Positions 31,084-38,660 of a stretch of 64,000 bases of DNA are shown piece after piece. Every line of letters begins with the position of its first letter. Within the stretch, counting starts at the first letter, position 1. Location: contig DAOLUH010000001.1 in assembly GCA_035420085.1 (NCBI GenBank), positions 124,001 to 188,000 on the forward strand. Reading direction: 5' to 3'. The notes beneath the pieces were generated by a model, which was not told the origin of the DNA, ran no database searches, and saw only the letters and a program-made list of their open reading frames with translations. The stretch comes from DSWT01 sp035420085 (GTDB lineage Bacteria > Chloroflexota > Anaerolineae > B4-G1 > SLSP01). The translations under genes were made by a program, and so were the position numbers.

Positions 31084-32931
31084 ATGAAGAGTAAATATGT
31101 GTTGCGGGTCTTGGCTTTCGTGGCTCTGTTGGTGGCGCTGACTGCCAGCGGCGGGCCGGCGTTGGCGCAAAGTTACAGCTTTGGCGTGCCAGATTTGAAG
31201 ATGCAGGTCTATGTCCAGCCGGACGCCTCGGTGAAGATCGTGTACGACATCACCTTCGACAACTACGGCAGCGCGATTGATGTGGTGGACATCGGGATGC
31301 CGCACAGCAACTACAAGATCAGCACGATGAGCGCCTCCATCGGCGGCGTTGGCCTGAGCGATATCCGCAAGTCTGAATATGTGAATCCCGGCGTCGAGGT
31401 TCACCTGGGCAGCCAGGCGATTCCGCGTGGATCGCAGGGCACGCTGCACTTCGAGTTTTCGATGCCCGATCTGGTGTTCCAGGACACGACCAAGAAAGAC
31501 CACGCCTCATTACAAATCACCCCCACCTGGTTCGACAGTGACCTGGTGCGCGGTACATCGAACATCCAGATCGCCATCTACATGCTGGAGGGCATCCAGC
31601 CGGACGATATGCTGTATCAAGACGTGCCCTTCACCAACAAGGTGCTCTACCAGGGCCGCGCTGTCGCCGTGTGGCAGTTTCCGCAGGGGAGCGCGACGCG
31701 GGCGTATCGCGTCGGCGTCTCCTTCCCGCAGCGTGGGATGACGCGCGTGGTCAAGATGTCGCTCATCCAGTTGACGAACAAGTGGCTGAAGGATAATCCC
31801 ACCACGCACTTTGTGCTCGGCGCGGTCATGGTTGTGATGTTTGCCGTGCTTTTCTTCCGCTTTTCGGGCGGCACCGGCATCTCGGTGTTTGTGATTCTGA
31901 CTGCCGGGATGGTTTTCCTTTTCGTCTCCGGTCCCTTTTTGACGTTGTTGGCGCCGTTGGTTCTCGTCCCGCTTATTTTCTTGAACGAAGGCTCGCTGAA
32001 AAAGAAACGCAAAGCTTATCTCCCCGCTATCGCGCAGGTGGAAGGCGGTGGCATCAAGCGCGGGTTGACGGCCCCGGAGGCGGCGGTCTTGCTGGAAATG
32101 CCGTTGAACAAAGTGCTGACCCTGGTCATCTTCGGCCTGCTGGAAAAAGGCGTGGTGGAAGTGACCAAGGATGAGCCGCTGACGGTGGCCATCACCCAAG
32201 ATTTTCAGGTGCTTAATCGGGGTGATTTGACCAACGAAAAAGAGCGCCGCGACTTCCGCCGCCAGGTAGCGCAGGCGAAAGGTACGATCATCCACAACTA
32301 CGAGGACGGCTATCTGACCTTGTTGGAACACCATCGCGGGAAACCTGTGCGCGATATAGACTTCAGCAAGCCCACCGAAGGGCTGATCAAGTCAACTGCC
32401 GCGAAGATGAAGAACTTCGACCTTTCCGACACGAAAGAGTATTATCGCCGCGTGATCGAACGGGCGATGGAGCAGGCTTCGTCACTCGGCGAGATCGAAG
32501 CCCGCGAGAAGTACCTGGACAAGTATCTGCCCTGGGTGATTATGAACGACAGCTATCCTACCGTCCTCACCCATCGCGGCTACAGCTATTGGCCGATGTG
32601 GGCGCGCAGTTCGCGGTCGGTGGGCGGCGCGGCGGCGTCTGTCAAACCGAGCGGCCCGTCCATCGGCGGGCGCACGCGGGCGGGCGACGTGGCTGGCTCG
32701 TTCGCCGGGTGGGCTGAATCTACGATGGGCGGTATGGCGGCGGCGATCATGCCCGGCTCGCTCAATATCCCCGGCGCCAAGGGCGGCTTCATTGATCTGA
32801 GCGGCGCGGACAAAGTGACCGGCGATATTTTCACCGCGCTGGCGAAGTCCAGCGGCGGCAGAAGCGGGGGCGGCGGATGCGCCTGCGCCGGATGCGCGTG
32901 CGCGTGCGCGTGCGCGGGCGGGGGAAGGTGA
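31084..32931 (+). CDS. DUF2207-type membrane protein with Cys-Ala tail (copy 2)
   Basis: The 615-residue paralogue of the preceding gene keeps the same order: signal peptide ('VALLVALTASGGPALAQ'), extracellular beta domain ('YSFGVPDLKMQVYVQPDASVKIVYDITFDNYGSAIDVVDIG'), membrane helices near 245-300 (one more than in copy 1), then the cytoplasmic 'GGGIKRGLTAPEAAVLLEMPLNKVLTLVIFGLLEK' region. It ends in 'CACAGCACACACAGGGR', six cysteines. The last 12 residues are identical in both copies, although the preceding linkers differ. ATG 31084 is preceded by GGAGGATAAGGGG. The pair arose by tandem duplication. Confidence 0.8.
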   Translation: MKSKYVLRVLAFVALLVALTASGGPALAQSYSFGVPDLKMQVYVQPDASVKIVYDITFDNYGSAIDVVDIGMPHSNYKISTMSASIGGVGLSDIRKSEYVNPGVEVHLGSQAIPRGSQGTLHFEFSMPDLVFQDTTKKDHASLQITPTWFDSDLVRGTSNIQIAIYMLEGIQPDDMLYQDVPFTNKVLYQGRAVAVWQFPQGSATRAYRVGVSFPQRGMTRVVKMSLIQLTNKWLKDNPTTHFVLGAVMVVMFAVLFFRFSGGTGISVFVILTAGMVFLFVSGPFLTLLAPLVLVPLIFLNEGSLKKKRKAYLPAIAQVEGGGIKRGLTAPEAAVLLEMPLNKVLTLVIFGLLEKGVVEVTKDEPLTVAITQDFQVLNRGDLTNEKERRDFRRQVAQAKGTIIHNYEDGYLTLLEHHRGKPVRDIDFSKPTEGLIKSTAAKMKNFDLSDTKEYYRRVIERAMEQASSLGEIEAREKYLDKYLPWVIMNDSYPTVLTHRGYSYWPMWARSSRSVGGAAASVKPSGPSIGGRTRAGDVAGSFAGWAESTMGGMAAAIMPGSLNIPGAKGGFIDLSGADKVTGDIFTALAKSSGGRSGGGGCACAGCACACACAGGGR

Positions 32932-32950
32932 GAGCGTGGGGGAGTGAAGA

Positions 32951-33679
32951 TTGAGGTACGATTTGCCGGCGCCGGAGATGCTGGCGCGGCAGGCGGAGTG
33001 GCTGGCCCCGGCGCGTTCGCGGCTGCTGCGCCAGGTGAGCATCGCGCGCCGTAAGTGTGTGTTGGATCTGGGCGCAGGCTACGGCGCGACGACCGGCGAA
33101 CTGGCGCGGCGCGCCGGCGGGATGGTCGTGGCGATGGACCGTGCGGCGGGCGCGCTGCGGGTGGATGCGGCCTCGTTCGGCGGCGCGCAGCGCGTCGGTG
33201 GGGACGCTGTGCGGTTGCCCTTTGCCGATGCAACGTTTGATCTGGTCTTCACGCAGTTGACGCTGTTGTGGGTGCAGTCCATCGAACACGCGCTGCATGA
33301 GATCGGGCGCGTATTGCGGGCGGGCGGCGCGCTGGTGGCCCTGGAGCCCGATTACGGCGGTATGATTGAGTATCCGCCGGTTATCGCTACACGCGAATTG
33401 TGGATCCAAGGGCTGGCGCGCGCCGGCGCCGATCCGTTCATCGGGCGCAGACTGCCGGGCCTGCTCGCCGCGTGCGGATTTCGCGTGACCGTGGGCTTGT
33501 TCGACGCGCTGTATGCTCCATCTGTTGCGCGGTTTGACTTTCTACGCGATTTGCCGCTCACGGCGGAAGAGGGAGCGACGTTGGCGCGCATCGAACAGGA
33601 AGCTGCGGCGCGCCAGGGACCGTGGGGGCAGGTTGCGCATCTGCCGTTTTTTCTCGTGACGGCGATGAAGCTGGATTGA
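32951..33679 (+). CDS. Class I SAM-dependent methyltransferase
   Basis: The 242-residue protein has motif I 'CVLDLGAGYGATTGELARRAGG' (about 36-57), the strand-2 acidic residue in 'VVAMDRAAGAL', 'GDAVRLPFADATFDLVFTQLTLLWV' (motif II/III) and 'EIGRVLRAGGALVALEPDYGG'. This is the UbiE/methyltransf_11 pattern for small-molecule methylation. The only reasonable start is TTG 32951, 19 bp after the DUF2207 stop, with a weak GGGGGAGTGA upstream. Position at the end of the radical SAM / DUF2207 block makes a role in the same pathway possible but unproven. Confidence 0.8.
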   Translation: MRYDLPAPEMLARQAEWLAPARSRLLRQVSIARRKCVLDLGAGYGATTGELARRAGGMVVAMDRAAGALRVDAASFGGAQRVGGDAVRLPFADATFDLVFTQLTLLWVQSIEHALHEIGRVLRAGGALVALEPDYGGMIEYPPVIATRELWIQGLARAGADPFIGRRLPGLLAACGFRVTVGLFDALYAPSVARFDFLRDLPLTAEEGATLARIEQEAAARQGPWGQVAHLPFFLVTAMKLD

Positions 33680-33705
33680 CATTCCCCCTATTTATAAGAT
33701 ATAAT
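33676..33705 (+). promoter_or_regulatory. Sigma-70 promoter of the CvpA/TolB pair
   Basis: TTGACA (33676-33681) and TATAAT (33700-33705) match the consensus with an 18-bp spacer. The -35 box overlaps the methyltransferase stop codon. Confidence 0.8.
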
Positions 33706-33777
33706 TATTCGTAACTATGGGATTGACCTGGGTGAAGGTTCGGGAAGTGCGCCAGGTCCACAACAAGAGGGGACAAT

Positions 33778-34344
33778 ATGACAATTCTGGATGGACTTTT
33801 AATCTTGATCGGCGCTGCTCTCATCGTTCTCTGCGCGATGGAAGGATTGCTGCGCACGTTGATGATGTTGCTAAGTTTTTACATCGCAACCACCGTCGCC
33901 GGAATGATCACCCTGGCGACCAATACACTTCATGGTGTAACAGTTGCTTTGATCCGCGCCACCGGCGGCAGCAGTGCGCCGAACATGACCATCGCCGAGA
34001 CGGTCACATTCGTGGGGTTTGCCGTGCCGCTGTTTGTCGGCGCTTATTTCCTGAGCAAAATGGCTTTTCCTGATACGGCAATACCGAAGTTGCACGCGCT
34101 CGACAACATCTTCGGCCTGCTTGTCGGCGTTGTCCTTGCTTTTGTCGTGATGGCAGTGTTCTATAACACGTGGGGTGTCGCTGTCAGCGTGCGTTGGCGC
34201 GATCCTCAACTCTGGAATCAGATGCGGTACGCCTATTTTGGAGCATTTTTGCGCCCCTATATGCACCAGGCCCTTGCCTATTACCGCCCCGCGCTTTTCC
34301 TGTTCAGTCTGCTTCGTTATCCAGCGTTCTTTTTGCCACAATGA
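33778..34344 (+). CDS. CvpA-like membrane protein
   Basis: The 188-residue protein has four hydrophobic segments in the CvpA layout: 'ILDGLLILIGAALIVLCAMEGLLRTLMMLLSFYIATTVAGMI', 'ETVTFVGFAVPLFVGAYFL', and 'LHALDNIFGLLVGVVLAFVVMAVFY', where CvpA proteins have the 'LDRLLG...G...' signature. CvpA proteins affect colicin V export and envelope processes. GAGGGGAC precedes ATG. The stop overlaps the next ATG (ATGA), so the two genes form one unit behind the consensus promoter upstream. Confidence 0.7.
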   Translation: MTILDGLLILIGAALIVLCAMEGLLRTLMMLLSFYIATTVAGMITLATNTLHGVTVALIRATGGSSAPNMTIAETVTFVGFAVPLFVGAYFLSKMAFPDTAIPKLHALDNIFGLLVGVVLAFVVMAVFYNTWGVAVSVRWRDPQLWNQMRYAYFGAFLRPYMHQALAYYRPALFLFSLLRYPAFFLPQ

Positions 34345-35336
34345 CGAGGAAATTAAGCTTCTATCTTGTCATCATCGCCCTCATGGTGATGCTATCCGCG
34401 TGCCGTAGCCATTCGTCTGGCATCCCAACCCCGGGGATCGCTTTCGTCTCCGAACGCGACGGGAACCCCGAAATTTATGTGATCCAGCCCGATGGCAGCG
34501 CGCTTGAACGGTTGACGAACGACCCCGCCGTTGACGCCGATCCGGCCTTCTCCCCCGATGGGCGGCAGATCGCCTTTCGCTCGCGCCGCGACGGCACCTC
34601 AGACATCTTCGTGATGGGCGCAGATGGCAGTCGCCCGCGCAATCTGATCAAGGACGCTGTCGGCGAAACCAGCTACGACGAGACCATGCCGACATGGTCG
34701 GCGGATGGGCGGATGTTGGCGTGCATCACCAATCGTTTTTACGAAAGGACGAAGATTACTGCCGTCATCACTGCGGCTGACCGGGGCCGTTACCAGGTTG
34801 CGTTGTTGCCGCTCAGCGGTGGAAAAGACACGATCACTTTACTGGGGGCCGTCGCTGCTGAACAGCGCACGGTCGCGTGGTCGCCCGATGGACGGTACAT
34901 CGCGTTCAGCTCGCTGGCTGGCTTCATGCTCAAGAACATTGATGACAACCCGCAGCCGGTCAACCTTTCGATGTGGGATCTGCAAGAAGAACGAATCTAT
35001 CCACTCACCAGCCGTCCGCAGGCCGACCTTCATCCCGCCTGGTCGCACGATGGACGCTTTCTGGCCTTTCATTCCACAGAGGATGACAATCTGGAGATTT
35101 TCGTCCTGGAGTTAGCCACGAAGAAAGTGACCAATCTGACGCAACACCCGGCGCAGGACATGCAACCCACCTGGTCGCCCGACGACACTCAGATTGCCTT
35201 TGTCTCCAACCGCGATGGGAACCAGGAGATCTACATCATGAATGTTGACGGCTCGGAGCCACGCAACATCACTCACAACCCCGCCGCCGACTATTGGCCG
35301 AACTGGTCGCCGGTGTTGCCGCCAACTGCGCCTTGA
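34341..35336 (+). CDS. TolB-like beta-propeller lipoprotein
   Basis: The 331-residue protein starts at ATG 34341, overlapping the CvpA stop. The signal peptide ends in a lipobox 'LSAC', so it is probably an extracellular lipoprotein. Six WD40-like (PD40) blades carry the repeating pattern 'PxxSPDGRxIAFxSxRDGxxxIFVM': 'FSPDGRQIAFRSRRDGTSDIFVM', 'WSPDGRYIAFSS', 'WSHDGRFLAFHSTEDDNLEIFVL', 'WSPDDTQIAFVSNRDGNQEIYIM'. TolB-like propellers bind partner proteins or peptides. No Tol/Pal genes are near, which fits an organism without a classical outer-membrane Tol system. Confidence 0.85.
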   Translation: MTRKLSFYLVIIALMVMLSACRSHSSGIPTPGIAFVSERDGNPEIYVIQPDGSALERLTNDPAVDADPAFSPDGRQIAFRSRRDGTSDIFVMGADGSRPRNLIKDAVGETSYDETMPTWSADGRMLACITNRFYERTKITAVITAADRGRYQVALLPLSGGKDTITLLGAVAAEQRTVAWSPDGRYIAFSSLAGFMLKNIDDNPQPVNLSMWDLQEERIYPLTSRPQADLHPAWSHDGRFLAFHSTEDDNLEIFVLELATKKVTNLTQHPAQDMQPTWSPDDTQIAFVSNRDGNQEIYIMNVDGSEPRNITHNPAADYWPNWSPVLPPTAP

Positions 35337-35410
35337 TGCGTTGGCATGGCGGGCGCCGATATTCCACAGCGGTACAATCCTCATAGAAGGCGGGGCCTTC
35401 TCTTGCTCAC

Positions 35411-35430
35411 TGCCCCCGTCCCCGGGGGCA
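35411..35430. repeat. TGCCCCCG hairpin
   Basis: A perfect 8-bp GC stem with a 4-nt loop, a variant of the CCCCCGTCTCGGGGG hairpins at 2636 and 9881. Confidence 0.6.
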
Positions 35431-35461
35431 GGTAAGCGAGATAAAGCCCTGCATAAAAGGA

Positions 35462-35487
35462 GAGGGGCCGGCTACTGCCGGCCCCTC
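35462..35487 (-). terminator. GC hairpin ending the candidate small RNA
   Basis: Arms GAGGGGCCGGC and GCCGGCCCCTC pair perfectly over 11 bp with a 4-nt loop. On the minus strand TCCTTTTATG follows, so it can act as an intrinsic terminator; on the plus strand no T-tract follows. Confidence 0.6.
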
Positions 35488-35507
35488 CGTGAACTAACAC
35501 TCAGCAT
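35472..35507 (-). CDS. 11-codon mini-ORF with perfect Shine-Dalgarno
   Basis: ATG at 35507 follows AAGGAGGTGATCT at ideal spacing and opens the frame MLSVSSRRGRQ, stop. The Shine-Dalgarno match is longer than that of any other gene in the window. The stop codon is within the terminator loop, as in leader peptides. It may instead be a ribosome-binding RNA motif and not a translated gene. Confidence 0.4.
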   Translation of the reverse strand: MLSVSSRRGRQ

Positions 35508-35577
35508 AGATCACCTCCTTCTCTAGGAGATACAGCGCCCACGTGTGTGCACCCACTGTGATTGCCGTCCACTTACT

Positions 35578-35586
35578 ATTATAGCA
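35578..35586 (-). promoter_or_regulatory. Extended -10 promoter (TGC-TATAAT)
   Basis: Minus-strand TGCTATAAT is a perfect extended -10. A TTGACA lies only 7 bp upstream (35596-35591), too close to act as its -35 box. Confidence 0.55.
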
Positions 35587-35730
35587 TACTTGTCAAGCGT
35601 TTTTCGGCCATTTTTGCCGCGTCTTTGCTGACCTGTAGAGATTCAGGGCTTGCTTGACTGCATATTCATGCTACAACTAGAGCCAGTGTTCGGCATCATT
35701 ATATCTCTGCAAAGGAGTAGACGATTCGCT

Positions 35731-37056
35731 ATGGACAAACCTAAACTCAACTTTGGCAAGACGTTCCTCATAGGCTTTGGCTTCTTCGGCATCAGCGTGA
35801 TGTGGAAATTGTATAATGATTATGTGCCGATCTTCTTGCAAGCCGGCAACCCGGCATTTAAGTCTTCGACGACAGCTTCCGGGTTTGGCCTCGGCGCTAC
35901 ATTGACCGGTTTTGTGATGACCCTGGATAACATCGCTGGACTTTTCCTGTTGCCGCTGATTGGCGTGTGGAGTGACCGGGTGTGGACCCGTTTGGGGCGT
36001 CGTCGGCCCTTCATCGTAGCCTTGGCGCCGATCTCTATCCTGGCTTTTAGCATGATTCCTTTTGTGGTGCGGCAGATTCCGCCTCAGTTGAGCGGGCAAA
36101 CCGCGCAATTGGGGCAACCATTGGCGCTGTTTATGATCGTGATCGGGATTTTCTTGTTGGCGATGGCGGGTTTTCGCACCCCCATCATTTCGTTGATGCC
36201 TGATCTGACGCCTTCTCCTTTACGCAGCCAGGCCAACGGCATTATCAACTTGATGGGTGGGGTAGGGGGCGTCATCATCACCCTCGTCGGGGCAAAACTT
36301 TATGGCATAAATATCGCTTTGCCCTTCATCGTTGCCGGTGTGTTGATGGTTTTAGCGGTGCTGATGTTGATCTTTTTTGTGCAAGAACCTCGACAGTTGA
36401 CAGATGCACCCGAGGAACGTGAATCGGAAGAGCGGCTGCGCGCGCTGCACAATCTGCGACGTGTCCCTGCTGAGTCCCGGCGTAGCCTGCTGCTGTTGAT
36501 GTTGTCCATTTTCCTTTGGTTTGTGGGGTACAATGCCATCGAGACTTTCTTTACCTCTTACGGTGTCAACGTCCTCCACATCAAGGAAAACCAGGCGTCG
36601 TTGCTGTCCAGCGTCTCTTACATCACGTTTATCCTCTTTGCCGTGCCGAGTGGATATATTGCGGCGCGCATCGGACGCCGCAAAGCGATTACGATAGGGC
36701 TGGCAGTGTTCGCGTGCCTTTTGCTGATCGGCTACTTCTTGCCGAGCCTCTACGTTATCGGGACGGCTCTGGCTTTAGGCGGTTGCGCCTGGGCTATGGT
36801 TAACATCAATTCCTTGCCCATGGTCGTAGATACCTCGCCCACCGATGCCAATATCGGCGCATACACCGGTTTCTACTACCTTGCTTCTCAATTGGCGGCC
36901 ATTACCGGCCCCATTCTGAATGGCTTTGTCATCGAGCAATCCAACAACTATGGACTGACGTTATTGATGCCGGTGATCTTCTTTGCCCTGGCTGTTGTGA
37001 CGATGCGCGGGGTGAGTCGGGGGGAATCGCGCGAGGCAGCGGTCACATCTCAATAG
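35731..37056 (+). CDS. MFS transporter, SLC45/GPH-like sugar symporter
   Basis: The 441-residue protein has twelve predicted membrane helices. The loop 2-3 signature is present as 'GVWSDRVWTRLGRRRPFIV', the D-x3-T-x-x-G-R-R-R-P-F form typical of SLC45/sucrose-type and GPH symporters. The charged central loop 'EEREHSEERLRALHNL'-like region separates the halves, and a second 'AARIGRRKAITIG' motif follows. ATG 35731 with AAAGGAG fits better than the upstream TTG. It is convergent with an alpha-L-fucosidase gene, so a fucoside or related sugar is a reasonable substrate guess. Confidence 0.85.
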   Translation: MDKPKLNFGKTFLIGFGFFGISVMWKLYNDYVPIFLQAGNPAFKSSTTASGFGLGATLTGFVMTLDNIAGLFLLPLIGVWSDRVWTRLGRRRPFIVALAPISILAFSMIPFVVRQIPPQLSGQTAQLGQPLALFMIVIGIFLLAMAGFRTPIISLMPDLTPSPLRSQANGIINLMGGVGGVIITLVGAKLYGINIALPFIVAGVLMVLAVLMLIFFVQEPRQLTDAPEERESEERLRALHNLRRVPAESRRSLLLLMLSIFLWFVGYNAIETFFTSYGVNVLHIKENQASLLSSVSYITFILFAVPSGYIAARIGRRKAITIGLAVFACLLLIGYFLPSLYVIGTALALGGCAWAMVNINSLPMVVDTSPTDANIGAYTGFYYLASQLAAITGPILNGFVIEQSNNYGLTLLMPVIFFALAVVTMRGVSRGESREAAVTSQ

Positions 37057-37088
37057 GCGCGGTCACGCTGCGCGACGCTCAAGGGGGG

Positions 37089-38543
37089 TCAGGGTACAAT
37101 CTTGAGCGCCACAGCCGGCGTAGCCGGCAGGGTGCGGGGCAGCGTCAACGCCAGAGCTGACCCGCGCCGTTGCCAGGCGAAGGGCGCGTTGTAGCCAAGT
37201 ACGTAGACGCTGGCTGTCTCCGGCGCCGACAGCGCGTGGATTTCCAGTTGATCGGACCGCGGTTTACCGAGAATAATGGCGTACAGTGCATTGTCTTTCT
37301 GCGTAAAGCGCACGGGAAGGCCGGCATCGGTCTTCCCTTCGGCGCGATCCCAGGGGCGCGTGCCGAAAATCGCTTCGCCGTTGATCTTTAACCACGCGCC
37401 CAACTTTTCCAGGCGTTCCACCTGGGCGGGCGGGATCGTTCCATCGGCCATCGGTCCCACATTCAGCAGCAAGTTGCCGTTTTTGCTGACGACGTCGGCC
37501 AGCAGGTGGACGAGGTCTTGGGCGGAGATGAGATCGTCGGGCTGTTCATTACGGTTGTACCCGAAGGAGCGTCCCATGCCCCGTGTGGCTTCCCATTTCT
37601 GCGCTGTGATTTTGGCGTAGGTGGCATATTCGGGGGTGCGGAAATCGCAGTGGATACCGCCCGTTTGCAGTCGCGCGATGAGGCTGTGCGGATGGGTGAG
37701 CGCCCGGCGGACGATCCAACGAATCAGTTTGCGCGCTAAACCGGGCAGGTTTCCGAAACCCGGCAGGTTTGCCTGGGTAAAGCGATCGTTGACTGCCCCG
37801 TGTGGGACAGTGTTGTAGTAGTAGGCGAGAAGCGCTGGCAGGTCGGCGGAGGCGGGGTAGCCGATGTCGTTCCACAGGACGGCCGGCGCGTAGCGTTCGA
37901 TGAGTTCGCGCCAGTGGGCATCGGCGTAGGCGGTGTAGGCCGGATCATTCGGAATCGCCGTCAGCATATCGGCGAAGTCGCGGATGACAACGTCCTTGAA
38001 GGTGAAGTCCAACCCGCCGGAGTAGTACAATCCCATCTGTAGTTTGTTTGCGCGAACGGCAGCGGTGAGTTCGCCCACACAGTCGCGTTCGGCGCGCCAG
38101 TCTGGCCGGTAGGGATTGCGTGTGGCGCTCGGCCACATCAGAAAGCCGTCGTGATGCTTGGCGACCATCACCACGTAGCGCGCCCCGGAGCGGCGAAAGA
38201 GATCGGCCCACAGCAGCGGGTCCCACTTCCGCGCTGCCGCGTTGAACTGGGGGCCGAACGCGGCATAAGGGGTGTGCGCGCCGTAAGTTTCCGCGTGATA
38301 GCGCTGCGTGGGGCTGCCGTCAATCTGCATCGCCTGACAGTACCACTCGGCATAGGGATTGTGCGTGAACCAGTGTGCATCGCCGTGTTGGGCGACGACT
38401 TCGCGCAGGTTGCCGGTGCGTGGCGCCCATCCCGGCACGGAGTAGGGTCCCCAATGGATGAAGATGCCCAGTTTGGCATCGTCGAACCATCCTGGAACCG
38501 GGTGTAGCTTCAAGGATGCTGGAGTGGGTTGGTATGTTTGCAT
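37089..38543 (-). CDS. Glycoside hydrolase family 29 alpha-L-fucosidase
   Basis: The 484-residue protein shows GH29 landmarks: 'WFDDAKLGIFIHWGPYSVPGWAP' at the N-terminus, 'YVVMVAKHHDGFLMWPS' (His129-His131 region), 'LQMGLYYSGGLDF', and 'APAVLWNDIGYP' with D226 as catalytic nucleophile. A C-terminal 'GNLLLNVGPMADGTIPPAQVERLEKLGAWLKINGEAIFGTRPW' and a beta-sandwich follow. It hydrolyses terminal alpha-L-fucose. No signal peptide is seen, so it probably acts on imported oligosaccharides. I take ATG 38543 over the TTG six codons upstream. It is convergent with the sugar MFS gene. Confidence 0.93.
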   Translation of the reverse strand: MQTYQPTPASLKLHPVPGWFDDAKLGIFIHWGPYSVPGWAPRTGNLREVVAQHGDAHWFTHNPYAEWYCQAMQIDGSPTQRYHAETYGAHTPYAAFGPQFNAAARKWDPLLWADLFRRSGARYVVMVAKHHDGFLMWPSATRNPYRPDWRAERDCVGELTAAVRANKLQMGLYYSGGLDFTFKDVVIRDFADMLTAIPNDPAYTAYADAHWRELIERYAPAVLWNDIGYPASADLPALLAYYYNTVPHGAVNDRFTQANLPGFGNLPGLARKLIRWIVRRALTHPHSLIARLQTGGIHCDFRTPEYATYAKITAQKWEATRGMGRSFGYNRNEQPDDLISAQDLVHLLADVVSKNGNLLLNVGPMADGTIPPAQVERLEKLGAWLKINGEAIFGTRPWDRAEGKTDAGLPVRFTQKDNALYAIILGKPRSDQLEIHALSAPETASVYVLGYNAPFAWQRRGSALALTLPRTLPATPAVALKIVP

Positions 38544-38576
38544 GGTTCTATTAAACCACAAATTTGTAGAACTGTA

Positions 38577-38650
38577 AGTGTGTCAACGGATTTAACGGAT
38601 TCAACGGATTTTGAACGACTATCCGACTAACGACTACCTGACTATTTCCA
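38577..38650. repeat. AACGGATT array followed by a GACTAWC array
   Basis: GTCAACGGATTTAACGGATTCAACGG (38580-38609) is followed by 7-8 bp GACTATCC/GACTAAC/GACTACCT/GACTATTT units. Together they fill the gap between the divergent fucosidase and folB-folK genes. Confidence 0.8.
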
Positions 38651-38660
38651 GGAGGATGCT

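Larger units (their letters stand above)
35455..35571 (-). ncRNA. Candidate small RNA / leader-type transcript
   Basis: A minus-strand unit of about 117 nt is predicted from an extended -10 (35586-35578) to an 11-bp hairpin followed by TCCTTTTATG. It contains a 12-nt perfect complement of the 16S rRNA 3' end (AAGGAGGTGATC) and an 11-codon ORF whose stop lies in the hairpin loop. CTCCT just upstream (CTCCT-agaga-AGGAG) could sequester the Shine-Dalgarno. No gene follows on this strand, so it would be a free-standing RNA. Predicted from sequence only. Confidence 0.45.
35337..35730. other. Gene-poor 394-bp region with hairpins and a candidate minus-strand small RNA
   Basis: From the left it holds AGAAGGC-ggg-GCCTTCT (35385-35401, possible terminator of the TolB-like gene), TGCCCCCG-tccc-CGGGGGCA (35411-35430), an 11-bp GC hairpin (35462-35487), a perfect minus-strand Shine-Dalgarno and mini-ORF, and an extended -10. 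The last 100 bp lead into the MFS gene. Confidence 0.75.

Noticed and set aside
35508..35520. Plus-strand GATCACCTCCTT as a 16S rRNA 3' fragment
   Set aside because: Only 12-13 bases match and no upstream rRNA helix is present; the minus-strand reading as a Shine-Dalgarno before an ATG explains it better.
35578..35596. TTGACA plus TATAAT as an ordinary sigma-70 promoter
   Set aside because: The spacer is only 7 bp; I keep only the extended -10 interpretation.
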